Below are positions 45,749 to 53,598 of a stretch of DNA of 64,000 nt, piece by piece (position 1 is the first letter of the stretch; each line of letters opens with the position of its first letter). This DNA is from Bacteroidales bacterium UBA5433 (GTDB taxonomy: Bacteria; Bacteroidota; Bacteroidia; Bacteroidales; UBA932): positions 52,209 through 116,208 of the forward strand of contig DIRP01000002.1 in the NCBI GenBank assembly GCA_002427525.1. The letters are read 5' to 3'. A model generated the notes under the pieces. That model was not told the origin of the DNA and did not search any database. It saw nothing but the letters and a program-made list of their open reading frames with translations. The position numbers were made by a program, and so were the translations under genes.

Positions 45749-46648
45749 ATGAATAACTTACAAGATATAAACAGAAGAATATGTATCCGGATTGACCGGG
45801 GAAAAGACGCTGTAGACGGAGCGGGTGTAAAACTGCGCCGCGTGCTGGGACTTAGAACGGTACGTGATTACGATCCTTTTTTGATGTTGGACGGCTTTGA
45901 TGCAACAGATCCTAACGATTACATAAAAGGATTCCCCTGGCATCCGCACAGGGGAATAGAGACGGTCACTTACCTGGTGCACGGTAAAATGGACCATAAA
46001 GACAGCCTGGGCAATGAAGGAACCATTGGAGAGCTGCAATGCCAGTGGATGACTGCCGGATCAGGTATCATACACCAGGAAATGCCCATTGCCTCTGAAC
46101 GCATGCTGGGGTGTCAGCTTTGGGTTAACCTGCCTGCTAAAGATAAAATGACTCATCCTGCTTATAAGGACATACGTCAGGAAGACGTTCCTGTTATTAC
46201 TTCAGAAAAGGCTGTTGTCAGGATTCTGGCCGGAATGTATAACGGCAGGGCAGGAGCCTTTGATGCCGGTTCACGGCAGGTGCAATACCTGGATATTGAT
46301 TTGAAACCCCATGCCGAGTGGACTTACAATCAGACACCGGATGACCATACGTTATTTCTGTACTTGCTGGAAGGAACCCTTCTTACAGATGGTTTGGAAC
46401 AGCCGGAAACAAAAGGTTGTGCTTTGCTTATGGTATTGCCGGACACTCAGCATCTGAACCAACATACTGTTGTGGTACGATCGGGACAGGAAGGTGCCCG
46501 GTTTTTGCTCTTATCGGGTAAACCACTGAAGGAACCTGTTTCGTGGGGAGGTCCCATTGTTATGAACACCAAAGAAGAACTGGATCTGGCCTTTGATGAA
46601 CTTGACAGCGGTACTTTTATCAAACACAACAACCCGGTGTTCAGGTAA
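45749..46648 (+). CDS. Pirin family protein
   Basis: A 299-residue bicupin. The N-terminal cupin metal site is visible as GFPWHPHRGIETVTYLVHG with the following DHKDSLGNEG and TAGSGIIHQEM, which gives the His/His/His/Glu set. Bacterial pirins range from quercetin dioxygenases to regulators; the role here is unknown. The ATG at 45749 is used; the frame opens with a TTG at 45716 upstream of the promoter element. It is divergent from the pigment cluster and may be unrelated to it. Confidence 0.92.
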   Translation: MNNLQDINRRICIRIDRGKDAVDGAGVKLRRVLGLRTVRDYDPFLMLDGFDATDPNDYIKGFPWHPHRGIETVTYLVHGKMDHKDSLGNEGTIGELQCQWMTAGSGIIHQEMPIASERMLGCQLWVNLPAKDKMTHPAYKDIRQEDVPVITSEKAVVRILAGMYNGRAGAFDAGSRQVQYLDIDLKPHAEWTYNQTPDDHTLFLYLLEGTLLTDGLEQPETKGCALLMVLPDTQHLNQHTVVVRSGQEGARFLLLSGKPLKEPVSWGGPIVMNTKEELDLAFDELDSGTFIKHNNPVFR

Positions 46649-46651
46649 CCT

Positions 46652-47395
46652 TTAGTTTTTGGGGTAGTCAAAAGTATAGACTTTTGTTCCCTGATTATTT
46701 GTCCTGACTTTTATTTTCAGGCCTTTTACACCTTCTTCAATGCAATCGCCTTCCAAAAGGAAAGAAAGCATTGCTGTGTAATCCACAAACTCCGGATCGT
46801 GATGCGCATCGTGACGCAATTCCAGAAAATAATAGCCATCTTCCAAAGGCGACTCTCTGTTTAGATCGTGTGCCAGATTAAACGTGTGTGCTTCCGGATC
46901 CATAGCGTGTAAAAACAATTGCATGTTCAGGTAGCGGCTCGTTCCAAATACACCACCTCCAAACCAAATATACTGAGGATCTATTGCATCCGTTCCCAGC
47001 GTATCGGGTTGGCTTGTTTTTACAATTTCCCGGGTTGCCATCAACTGCATTTGCACAATGTTTATGTAACGTATATGGCTGTTGTCTACAAGCGTATAGC
47101 TTTTAGCACCTTCCGGAGATTCGTAGTCTGTATAATAAAGAATCAACCTTTGGCCGGCAACAGCTTTAAATTCTGTATTCACAGAGCTGTGGTTCATGGG
47201 GTAGAACAAGAGTGTATCGTCAGTGATAAAATAGTAAGGGGAACTGGACATGTCACCATATGGGTCTGAAATTGCCAGGGTCGCCCAGGTAGCATATGTT
47301 TCCGGTCCCGGATTCAGCCACCTGTTACACGAGGTAACAGTCAGGGATAAAATAGCTGCACCAAATAAAAATAGGGATGTAGTGATTTTTTTCAT
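46652..47395 (-). CDS. NigD-like lipoprotein
   Basis: A 247-residue lipoprotein with lipobox TVTSC (Cys about 23). The layout, a small beta-barrel/OB-like N-terminal domain (VAGQRLILYYTDYE about 78-91) followed by a C-terminal beta-sandwich (LEDGYYFLELRHDAHHDPEF, about 185-205), fits the NigD-like family of Bacteroidales. Function is unknown; family members are outer-membrane-associated. It is convergent with pirin (3-base gap). A one-mismatch -7 element (47428-47435, TATTGTTG) is upstream. Confidence 0.78.
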   Translation of the reverse strand: MKKITTSLFLFGAAILSLTVTSCNRWLNPGPETYATWATLAISDPYGDMSSSPYYFITDDTLLFYPMNHSSVNTEFKAVAGQRLILYYTDYESPEGAKSYTLVDNSHIRYINIVQMQLMATREIVKTSQPDTLGTDAIDPQYIWFGGGVFGTSRYLNMQLFLHAMDPEAHTFNLAHDLNRESPLEDGYYFLELRHDAHHDPEFVDYTAMLSFLLEGDCIEEGVKGLKIKVRTNNQGTKVYTFDYPKN

Positions 47396-47525
47396 AATAA
47401 TTTTGTTCTTTTCTACTTAAGTAATTGCAACAATACATCTTTTACTGCATCTTTAAAAAAAATATTTTCCTTAGTACGCAGTATTTGGATACCACCTGCA
47501 TTTAATTAATGACCACAACCCGGGG

Positions 47526-48056
47526 ATGAAAGAAAGACAGCTTTGGAGAGAAATTTATGAAAAGTACGCAAAACGTATGTTTTACATTTGCCTGAGGTAT
47601 GCTTCGGATAAGGAACAGGCAGAAGATATGATGCACGACGGTTTTTTGCAGATTTTTCAATCGCTGGGCTCGTTTACTGACAGAGGAGAAGGGTCACTCA
47701 GGGCATGGATGGAACGGGTAATGATCAACACCTGCTTGCAGTACCTGAGAAAAAGAGACTTGTTGCGCGAGAGTGTTTCTTTGGATCGGACCGCAGGCCT
47801 TTTTGCCGAAGCCGGGTCACAGGAAGAACTGGAACAGGCTGCTGAAAGAATTCCCGTACCTGTACTGCACCGGTTCATTGCTGAATTACCGCCCGGATAC
47901 CGTGCTGTTTTTAATTTGTATGTATTTGAAGGTTGGTCACATAAAGAAATTGCAGAGAAACTGGGTATCAAAGAGAGGACATCTTCTTCCCAGTACCACA
48001 GGGCCAAAAACAGCTTAGCCCGCAAAATAAAGGAGTATGAAGAACAACACAGATAA
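47526..48056 (+). CDS. ECF-type RNA polymerase sigma factor
   Basis: A 176-residue sigma-70 family member with regions 2 and 4 only. Region 2 spans about residues 8-77 (YEKYAKRMFYICLRYASDKE, then DGFLQIFQSLGSF) and region 4 about 115-170 (LPPGYRAVFNLYVFEGWSHK with the helix-turn-helix GIKERTSSSQYHRAK). It overlaps the next gene by 20 bases, the usual arrangement for a sigma and its membrane-bound anti-sigma factor. Target promoters are unknown. Confidence 0.93.
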   Translation: MKERQLWREIYEKYAKRMFYICLRYASDKEQAEDMMHDGFLQIFQSLGSFTDRGEGSLRAWMERVMINTCLQYLRKRDLLRESVSLDRTAGLFAEAGSQEELEQAAERIPVPVLHRFIAELPPGYRAVFNLYVFEGWSHKEIAEKLGIKERTSSSQYHRAKNSLARKIKEYEEQHR

Positions 48057-49263
48057 GTGGATACAGCAAATCCGTCAACGGATGGAAGAGGCTCCTGTGC
48101 CTTACGATCCATCTGCAACGTGGGAGCGTATGGAAGAAAAAATACGCAACCGCGAACGGGCTGTTTTACACAGAAAAAGAATCCTGCGTGTGGCTGGCGG
48201 ATGGGGCATTGCAGTAGCAGCAGCGGTTCTGCTTCTCCTTGTACTCAAGACACCTCGGGAATACCCGCAACACGGAGTGTCCTTCAGGTACCCTGAACTA
48301 CCGGGCAACATAGCCCGGACAATCACTTTGATGCCGGTAGAGAAACCGCTTCAGCCGGTTGGTACCGGTCTGCGCTCAGGTTCAGTTACATCACAGGATA
48401 CAGGTTCTCTTGCAGCACAGCATGCAGATGTAGCTTTACACCATGCAGATACGGTTGCCGGACCTGTTATGGCAGAACAAGTGCCTCTTGTGCAGGATAT
48501 ATCGCAGGTAACAGACAGCATGGCAGATATTATGGTCGGTCGGCCGGAGGCTACACCTTCCGAAGGCCGTAAAAAAAACCGTGTTATGCTCTCTGCATCA
48601 GGACTTTTAGCATTGCAAGGCAGTGAGCAGGTAAGGGGTATGAAACTGGATAATATGTTTTTTCAGCAAAGCCCGGCATTAAATTATTCAACAACACCAA
48701 TGGTTGGTATATCAGGAAAGGAGGAAGCTCAGGTTTTTGCTCCCTCCACTTTCATCCATTACGAATACAAACACAAACTCCCTGTTTCCTTTGGAATGTA
48801 TGCCGCCTTGTCATTAAACAGAAAATGGTCCCTGGAAAGCGGAGTGTTTGCCACCCGCCTGGTTACTTCTGTTTATTCTGTTATTCATGAAACAACGCCC
48901 GTATTCCTTACTGACCAGGTACTTTGGTATTTGGGTGTACCGGTAAAGGTTCGTTGGAATTTTATAAATTCCCGGTACGTACTGGCCTACGTAGCTGCAG
49001 GAGGCGCTTTGGAAAAATGTATCTCCTTTGCCTACAACCCGGCATTTGATAGGGAGGATATGAATTTTACTGCCCGTAACATTCCTTTACAATGGTCTGT
49101 AAATGCTTCTTTAGGGGTTCAGTACAGCATTACACAAGTAGTAGGTCTATTTGCCGAACCGGGCGTTTCCCTGTTTTTTGACTCCCATGCACCTGTTGAA
49201 ACCATCCGGCAGGACAAGCCCTTGCACTTTCATTTGAATGCCGGTATCCGTTTTTCTTTTTAA
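48037..49263 (+). CDS. Putative anti-sigma factor fused to an outer-membrane-type beta-barrel domain
   Basis: It has 408 residues. A charged cytoplasmic-type N-terminus (about 1-50) is followed by one strong membrane helix (GWGIAVAAAVLLLLVL, about 55-70), a linker rich in Ala/Gln/Asp, and a C-terminal beta-rich region (about 230-408) resembling a small outer-membrane barrel (PVSFGMYAALSLNRKWSLE and ending IRFSF). An AGGAG ribosome-binding site precedes the start. Overlap with the sigma gene suggests anti-sigma function. Whether the C-terminus truly forms a barrel in an inner-membrane-anchored protein is unclear. Confidence 0.72.
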   Translation: MKNNTDKWIQQIRQRMEEAPVPYDPSATWERMEEKIRNRERAVLHRKRILRVAGGWGIAVAAAVLLLLVLKTPREYPQHGVSFRYPELPGNIARTITLMPVEKPLQPVGTGLRSGSVTSQDTGSLAAQHADVALHHADTVAGPVMAEQVPLVQDISQVTDSMADIMVGRPEATPSEGRKKNRVMLSASGLLALQGSEQVRGMKLDNMFFQQSPALNYSTTPMVGISGKEEAQVFAPSTFIHYEYKHKLPVSFGMYAALSLNRKWSLESGVFATRLVTSVYSVIHETTPVFLTDQVLWYLGVPVKVRWNFINSRYVLAYVAAGGALEKCISFAYNPAFDREDMNFTARNIPLQWSVNASLGVQYSITQVVGLFAEPGVSLFFDSHAPVETIRQDKPLHFHLNAGIRFSF

Positions 49264-49303
49264 AGATTTATCAAACACGGTACCATTATTAAATATAATG
49301 TTA

Positions 49304-49311
49304 TAACTTTG
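49304..49311 (+). promoter_or_regulatory. Candidate -7 element for the cold-shock gene
   Basis: TAACTTTG fits TAnnTTTG. The leader of about 30 bases to the ATG at 49349 is almost pure T/A, unusual next to its neighbours. Confidence 0.5.
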
Positions 49312-49348
49312 TAGTTCATATTTTTATTTTATTTTATTTTTATTTTCA

Positions 49349-49540
49349 ATGAATAACGGAATCGTTAAATTTTATGATGAAATCAAAGGTTTTGGATTCA
49401 TCAGGGACACACAGACGTCCAAAGAGTATTTTGTACATTCATCGGGTCTGATCGATAGGATCAGGGATAACGATGAAGTAACTTTCGACTTGCAAGAAGG
49501 AAGAAAAGGACTAAACGCAGTGAATGTAAAGCGTAGTTAA
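49349..49540 (+). CDS. Cold-shock domain protein
   Basis: A 63-residue single cold-shock domain that binds single-stranded RNA/DNA. RNP-1 is KGFGFI (about 13) and RNP-2 is YFVHSS (about 27); the family VTFDLQEGRKGLNAVNV closes the barrel. It stands alone with its own promoter and a strong terminator at 49571-49598. Confidence 0.94.
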   Translation: MNNGIVKFYDEIKGFGFIRDTQTSKEYFVHSSGLIDRIRDNDEVTFDLQEGRKGLNAVNVKRS

Positions 49541-49570
49541 TCCTGCACTATACTTATTACGTAACAATTG

Positions 49571-49598
49571 ATCCCGCTACAAAAGGCGGGATTTTTTT
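49571..49598 (+). terminator. Rho-independent terminator after the cold-shock gene
   Basis: A 7-bp perfect stem (ATCCCGC / GCGGGAT) with an 8-base loop is followed by a run of seven T. The ppa promoter element begins directly after it. Confidence 0.88.
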
Positions 49599-49599
49599 A

Positions 49600-49607
49600 T
49601 ACATTTG
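49600..49607 (+). promoter_or_regulatory. Candidate -7 element for ppa, abutting the start codon
   Basis: TACATTTG ends 4 bases before the ATG at 49612. It starts right after the terminator T-run, so it is the only room for a promoter. A leaderless or near-leaderless mRNA is implied. Confidence 0.5.
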
Positions 49608-49611
49608 CATT

Positions 49612-50145
49612 ATGAAAAACCACAATCCATGGCACAGTGTTGATCCGGATGTTGACAATTGCCAGGTCAATGCCCTTATAGAAATCAGCAACGGAAGTCG
49701 TGCCAAATACGAACTGGACAAAGATACAGGACTGCTAAGACTGGACCGAGTATTGTATTCTGCCGTGTATTATCCGGCCAATTACGGATTTATTCCGCGT
49801 ACGTATGCCAAAGATGATGACCCGCTGGATGTACTTGTTTTGTCACAGATAGCCATTCAACCCTTGTGTATTGTCCGTGTTAAGATCATTGGAATGATGG
49901 AGATGATTGATCAGGGGAAGCCGGACGACAAGCTCATTGCTGTAGCTTGTTACGACAAAAGCGTAAGTCATATTGAAGATATAAAAGGGTTGCCGCCCAT
50001 TTTTGATTCGGAACTCAAGCAGTTTTTCCAGGAATACAAACGTCTGGAACAGAAAGATGTAAAGGTAGAGCATTTTACAGGACGTGCCGAAGCACTTGGA
50101 ACGTTGAAGGATGCCCTGCAACGTTACAGCGAGCTGTACCCGTAG
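49612..50145 (+). CDS. ppa: Inorganic pyrophosphatase, family I
   Basis: A 177-residue soluble pyrophosphatase that hydrolyses PPi from biosynthesis. The metal-binding signature is AKDDDPLDVLVLS (about 64-76), with the ELDKDTGLLRLDRVLY substrate-binding stretch upstream (about 34-49) and the YNKDP-type region replaced by the AVACYDKSV segment (about 123). Length and motifs fit the bacterial family I enzyme. Confidence 0.94.
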   Translation: MKNHNPWHSVDPDVDNCQVNALIEISNGSRAKYELDKDTGLLRLDRVLYSAVYYPANYGFIPRTYAKDDDPLDVLVLSQIAIQPLCIVRVKIIGMMEMIDQGKPDDKLIAVACYDKSVSHIEDIKGLPPIFDSELKQFFQEYKRLEQKDVKVEHFTGRAEALGTLKDALQRYSELYP

Positions 50146-50148
50146 GTG

Positions 50149-50787
50149 TTATTCCCTGTTTTTGTTGATCTTCCGAATGAGTCCGGGAATTTCTTCCGGA
50201 CTGTCTGCCAGTCCTTCCGGTTCCAATGCAGAGAGGGTTTTCCGGTTGTTTATTCCCCAGCTTACGGCAATAATGGGTATGCCTGTTTTCTTACATGCCT
50301 CAATATCTCTTGTTTCATCTCCAACATAGAGCACTTCTTTGGGAGAAAGCCCTTTTTGCTTAAAAAGGCGTTTAAACACTTTATCTTTTCCAAACAGGCT
50401 CTTACCGGTATAGACCAATTGAAAATATTCTTCCAATTGGTTGTTTTTCAGAAATAACAGCACGTTTTCCCTGGCATTGGAAGTTACAATACCCAGAGAA
50501 TGGCCTTCTTGGTACAGGGCCTGCATTACCGTTTCCATCCCCGGAACAGGTTTAAGTTCAGCAATGCAATGACGCAATTCCTTTCTTATGCGTAACATAA
50601 GGGTGCCAAGCTTTTGCGGGGATATTCCATATTTTTTCAGCAAATCCTTTGGGTTCCCACCCGAAAGCAATTTTCTGTCTTCATCTTCCATCTGCACGGT
50701 GCCGTATTCAGGAGCAATGCGGTTGTATGCCTGGAATGCAGCCTCCAGACTATTTGCCAGGGTACCGTCAAAATCAAAAAGAATCAT
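50149..50787 (-). CDS. HAD-superfamily hydrolase (phosphoglycolate-phosphatase-like)
   Basis: A 212-residue HAD phosphatase with an alpha-helical cap. Motif I is LFDFDGTLANS (about 3-13, two catalytic Asp), motif II is the Thr/Ser in LGIVTSNAREN (about 110), the Lys is in KDKVFKRLFK, and motif IV is VLYVGDETRDIEAC (about 165). Close relatives are Gph-like or beta-phosphoglucomutase-like enzymes; the substrate is not determined. It overlaps the CPBP protease gene by 4 bases. Confidence 0.9.
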   Translation of the reverse strand: MILFDFDGTLANSLEAAFQAYNRIAPEYGTVQMEDEDRKLLSGGNPKDLLKKYGISPQKLGTLMLRIRKELRHCIAELKPVPGMETVMQALYQEGHSLGIVTSNARENVLLFLKNNQLEEYFQLVYTGKSLFGKDKVFKRLFKQKGLSPKEVLYVGDETRDIEACKKTGIPIIAVSWGINNRKTLSALEPEGLADSPEEIPGLIRKINKNRE

Positions 50788-51467
50788 ATCATAAAAGCTG
50801 CTAACAGTCCCGGCAGGTTTCCGGCCATATGTACCAGTACGGCATACGCAAAGTTGTTGTGCTTTTCCTGGTAATATCCGGCTATCAAACCCAGGACGGT
50901 AGTGAAGATTACAACACGTACTACAAAAATAACGCTTACACCGGAAGTCAGTAAAATCAAATGCAGCAGGCCAAAGACCAGGGCTCCTGTGATTACAGGC
51001 AGGCTCAGCCTGCGTCTGAAAACCACAAATCCCCGGGTTTGCAGCGGAGCCAGCAGGTTTTGCAGGAATCCCCGTACAAGCACCTCCTCGGCAAGGCTTG
51101 CGTAAATAAAAACAAACAGGAAAATCTGCAGGGGCGTACTGCTTTCCAATGCCGGATGAACTTCAAGACCAGCTCCGGCCAGTTTGATAGCAAAAGTCAG
51201 CAGGATGTTTAAACCTATCGTAGCCAGCAAAGCAAAAAGAACAGCCCTTCCTGAGGTGCGCAGGTCCGGCAGGGCAACACGGAAAGTCAGGTTTTTTCTA
51301 AAAGCCAGGATTAGCACAATAGATAATGCCAGCATAATGGAATGGGTAACAAATGATTTTGGAAAAAAACCAATTTCAGAAGTATAAAGCCTGGTACCTA
51401 CCGTTGCAATAGCAAAAACCAGTGCCGTGGCAGCCAGACCTAAAATGAGTCGTTCTGTATTTTTCAT
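50784..51467 (-). CDS. CPBP-family intramembrane metalloprotease
   Basis: A 227-residue membrane protein with about seven helices. Conserved motifs are EEVLVRGF (about 125, EExxxR), FGLLHLI (about 163) and HMAGNLPG (about 215). Members cleave membrane substrates or act in prenyl-protein processing-like reactions. The gene is first in a two-gene unit with the HAD hydrolase. Upstream a degenerate TAACTTTC may be its -7 element. Confidence 0.9.
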   Translation of the reverse strand: MKNTERLILGLAATALVFAIATVGTRLYTSEIGFFPKSFVTHSIMLALSIVLILAFRKNLTFRVALPDLRTSGRAVLFALLATIGLNILLTFAIKLAGAGLEVHPALESSTPLQIFLFVFIYASLAEEVLVRGFLQNLLAPLQTRGFVVFRRRLSLPVITGALVFGLLHLILLTSGVSVIFVVRVVIFTTVLGLIAGYYQEKHNNFAYAVLVHMAGNLPGLLAAFMI

Positions 51468-51495
51468 AGTTGTTTGTTTGATGGTTGAAAGTTAG

Positions 51496-51503
51496 TACTT
51501 TTG
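51496..51503 (+). promoter_or_regulatory. Candidate -7 element for the GHL10 lipoprotein/alkD pair
   Basis: TACTTTTG fits TAnnTTTG and ends 22 bases before the ATG at 51526. Confidence 0.5.
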
Positions 51504-51525
51504 AAGATATAAAATACAAACACTA

Positions 51526-52686
51526 ATGAAAAAATTATTCATATGTATGGCTGCACTTATCCTTTCCTGTACCTCGCAGCAAGATGCAGATACAAAAATC
51601 TGGGCCTGGATGGTAGGAAAGACTACTACAACGGCCGGCCAATGGGACTACTATTTTCAAAAAGCATCGGAAGCCGGAATTGACGCCATTTTGCTGGAAT
51701 GCCACGGCGGATATCCGGAAGAAATCCCTGCAGATGCAGACGGATCATCTTCTTTTGCAGACAACGCAGCCATTCAAATCATCCAAAACGCCCTGCCTTT
51801 TGCGCAGAAATACGGCATTGAACTGCACGCCTGGATCTGGACCATCAACCGCACAGAACTCGCCTTGCGCCATGCCCATCCGGACTGGTATCAGGTTAAC
51901 GCGCTGGGGCAGTCCTGCCTGGATATCAAACTGTACAACCGGGAGCATTACCGGTGGCTTTGCCCCTCCCGTCCGGAAACCACACAGTACCTGAAAGAAC
52001 GCGTTGCCGAGCTGGCTTCTATAAAAGGGCTGGCCGGTGTGCACCTGGATTTTATCCGTTACCCCGATGCCATCCTCCCGTACGGCCTGCACCAGTCACG
52101 TAACGTAGTGCAGGACAAGGTGTACCCGTTGTGGGATTTCTGCTACTGTGATACGTGTCGTGAAAATTTTAAAGCATTGACAGGTATCGATCCCCTGGAC
52201 CTGGAAGACCCCACCTCAGATGCACGCTGGATGCAGTACCGCTGGGACGCCTTATCTGCCGTTGCCGATGCGCTTTGCCAGGAGATTCATAATCACGGGA
52301 AAATAGCATCTGTCGCCGTATTTGCCACACCGGAAGAATCACGCAAACTAGTCCGGCAGGACTGGCCTGCTTTTCATAATGTAGATGTTTTTTTCCCCAT
52401 GATCTACCACAAGTTCTACGACTGGGACGATTACCACGTACTTACAGCCACCCGGGAAGGCGTAACGGAATTAAAAACAAACGACAACAACGGAGTCCTT
52501 TGCTCCGGACTGTTTACAGGCCACGTCCCCCAGGACCGCATTCTGGAGTTTATGCTCTATGCACGTACCGGAGGCTCCACCGGCGTGGCTTTCTTCTCTT
52601 TGGAAGGCATTGACAGAAACCACGGGTACTGGGAGCAGTTGAAAACAGCCATTGCCGATTTTAAAAATAAAGACGAGAGCCGATGA
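51526..52686 (+). CDS. GHL10-type (family 10-like) glycosyl hydrolase lipoprotein
   Basis: A 386-residue protein with a lipoprotein signal (LILSC, Cys about 15). A TIM-barrel pattern follows: ASEAGIDAILLECHGG (about 48), YGIELHAWIWTINR (about 100), GVHLDFIRYP (about 182) and VDVFFPMIYHKFYDWDD (about 285). This is the GHL10/DUF187-like family with conserved Asp/Glu in the barrel, of uncertain specificity. The FCYCDTC stretch holds a Cys cluster. The end overlaps alkD by 4 bases. Confidence 0.8.
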   Translation: MKKLFICMAALILSCTSQQDADTKIWAWMVGKTTTTAGQWDYYFQKASEAGIDAILLECHGGYPEEIPADADGSSSFADNAAIQIIQNALPFAQKYGIELHAWIWTINRTELALRHAHPDWYQVNALGQSCLDIKLYNREHYRWLCPSRPETTQYLKERVAELASIKGLAGVHLDFIRYPDAILPYGLHQSRNVVQDKVYPLWDFCYCDTCRENFKALTGIDPLDLEDPTSDARWMQYRWDALSAVADALCQEIHNHGKIASVAVFATPEESRKLVRQDWPAFHNVDVFFPMIYHKFYDWDDYHVLTATREGVTELKTNDNNGVLCSGLFTGHVPQDRILEFMLYARTGGSTGVAFFSLEGIDRNHGYWEQLKTAIADFKNKDESR

Positions 52687-53417
52687 CGCCCTACGCTTTT
52701 CCAATGACTGCCACCGGCTTGCAGCGGGCTTTGGCTGCTCAGGCCTCGGCTCAGAAACAACAAGACTTACAGCGGTATTTTAAAACCGGTCCGGGCCAAT
52801 ACGGTGAAGGCGATTGTTTTATTGGCGTAACCGTTCCTCAGATCCGCAAAATTGCCGTGCAATACTGTGCACTTCCGTTTCCCGAGCTAAAAAAACTCAT
52901 CCGGTCACCCATCCACGAAGAACGGAGCGCTGCCCTGTTCATTCTGGAATGCCAAAACAAAAAAGCAACGGCAGGGGAGAGAGGGCCGATTTTGTCCTTT
53001 TATCTGGAACACCTGCAGTATGTGAACAACTGGGACCTGGTAGATTTAACTTGCCGAGACCTGCTGGGCCGAGCCATTGCAGACGGCCTGCAAGACAGCA
53101 GCATCCTGGATCAATTAGCCGCCTCGGACAACCTGTGGGAACGCCGGATTGCCATCGTCTCGACCTGGTATTTTATCAGGCAAGGCCAGCTGGATCATAC
53201 GTTGCGCATAGCCCGCACCCTTTTGTCCGACCCGGAAGATCTGATGCACAAAGCCGTCGGCTGGATGTTGCGTGAAGCCTGGAAGAAAGACCCCGCCACC
53301 ATAGAACAATTCCTGCAAACCCACTACCACCACCTTCCCAGAACCTCCCTGCGCTACGCCATAGAACGCATGGCAGAACCCACAAGACAACAATACCTGA
53401 AAGGCACCTTCTGGTAA
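52683..53417 (+). CDS. DNA alkylation repair protein AlkD-like
   Basis: A 244-residue all-alpha HEAT-repeat protein of the AlkD family, which removes bulky alkylated purines without base flipping. The family Trp/Asp site is YVNNWDLVDLTCRDLLG (about 114-130) followed by RIAIVSTWYFIRQGQ (about 158). It is translationally coupled to the GHL10 lipoprotein gene (ATGA), an unexpected pairing. Confidence 0.9.
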   Translation: MTPYAFPMTATGLQRALAAQASAQKQQDLQRYFKTGPGQYGEGDCFIGVTVPQIRKIAVQYCALPFPELKKLIRSPIHEERSAALFILECQNKKATAGERGPILSFYLEHLQYVNNWDLVDLTCRDLLGRAIADGLQDSSILDQLAASDNLWERRIAIVSTWYFIRQGQLDHTLRIARTLLSDPEDLMHKAVGWMLREAWKKDPATIEQFLQTHYHHLPRTSLRYAIERMAEPTRQQYLKGTFW

Positions 53418-53484
53418 TTATTACGAAACAATTGGTTTTTAAGTACAAATTCTGGCTGGAAGACCAGCGCTGAATTATTTCTAC

Positions 53485-53519
53485 CTGTCTGACTAAAGAA
53501 CTCTTCTGCCTGACTGAAG
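53485..53519 (+). repeat. Two imperfect direct repeats upstream of the P5C dehydrogenase gene
   Basis: CTGTCTGACTAAAG (53485-53498) and CTGCCTGACTGAAG (53506-53519) match at 12 of 14 bases and are 21 bp apart, two helical turns. They sit just upstream of the -7 element at 53547. A regulator-binding site is possible. Confidence 0.5.
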
Positions 53520-53546
53520 GTGTTAGCTTATTTCAGGCGAATTGTG

Positions 53547-53554
53547 TAATTTTG
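53547..53554 (+). promoter_or_regulatory. Candidate -7 element for the P5C dehydrogenase gene
   Basis: TAATTTTG fits TAnnTTTG, 44 bases before the ATG at 53599. It lies inside an upstream in-frame extension of the coding frame (to 53542), which argues for the later start. Confidence 0.5.
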
Positions 53555-53598
53555 CAAGTCGCTTTTGTAAGTTCTGGAACCAACATAAAATAAATAAC

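Noticed and set aside
53455..53468. Hairpin GCTGG-AAGA-CCAGC after alkD as a terminator
   Set aside because: The stem is only 5 bp and no T-run follows.
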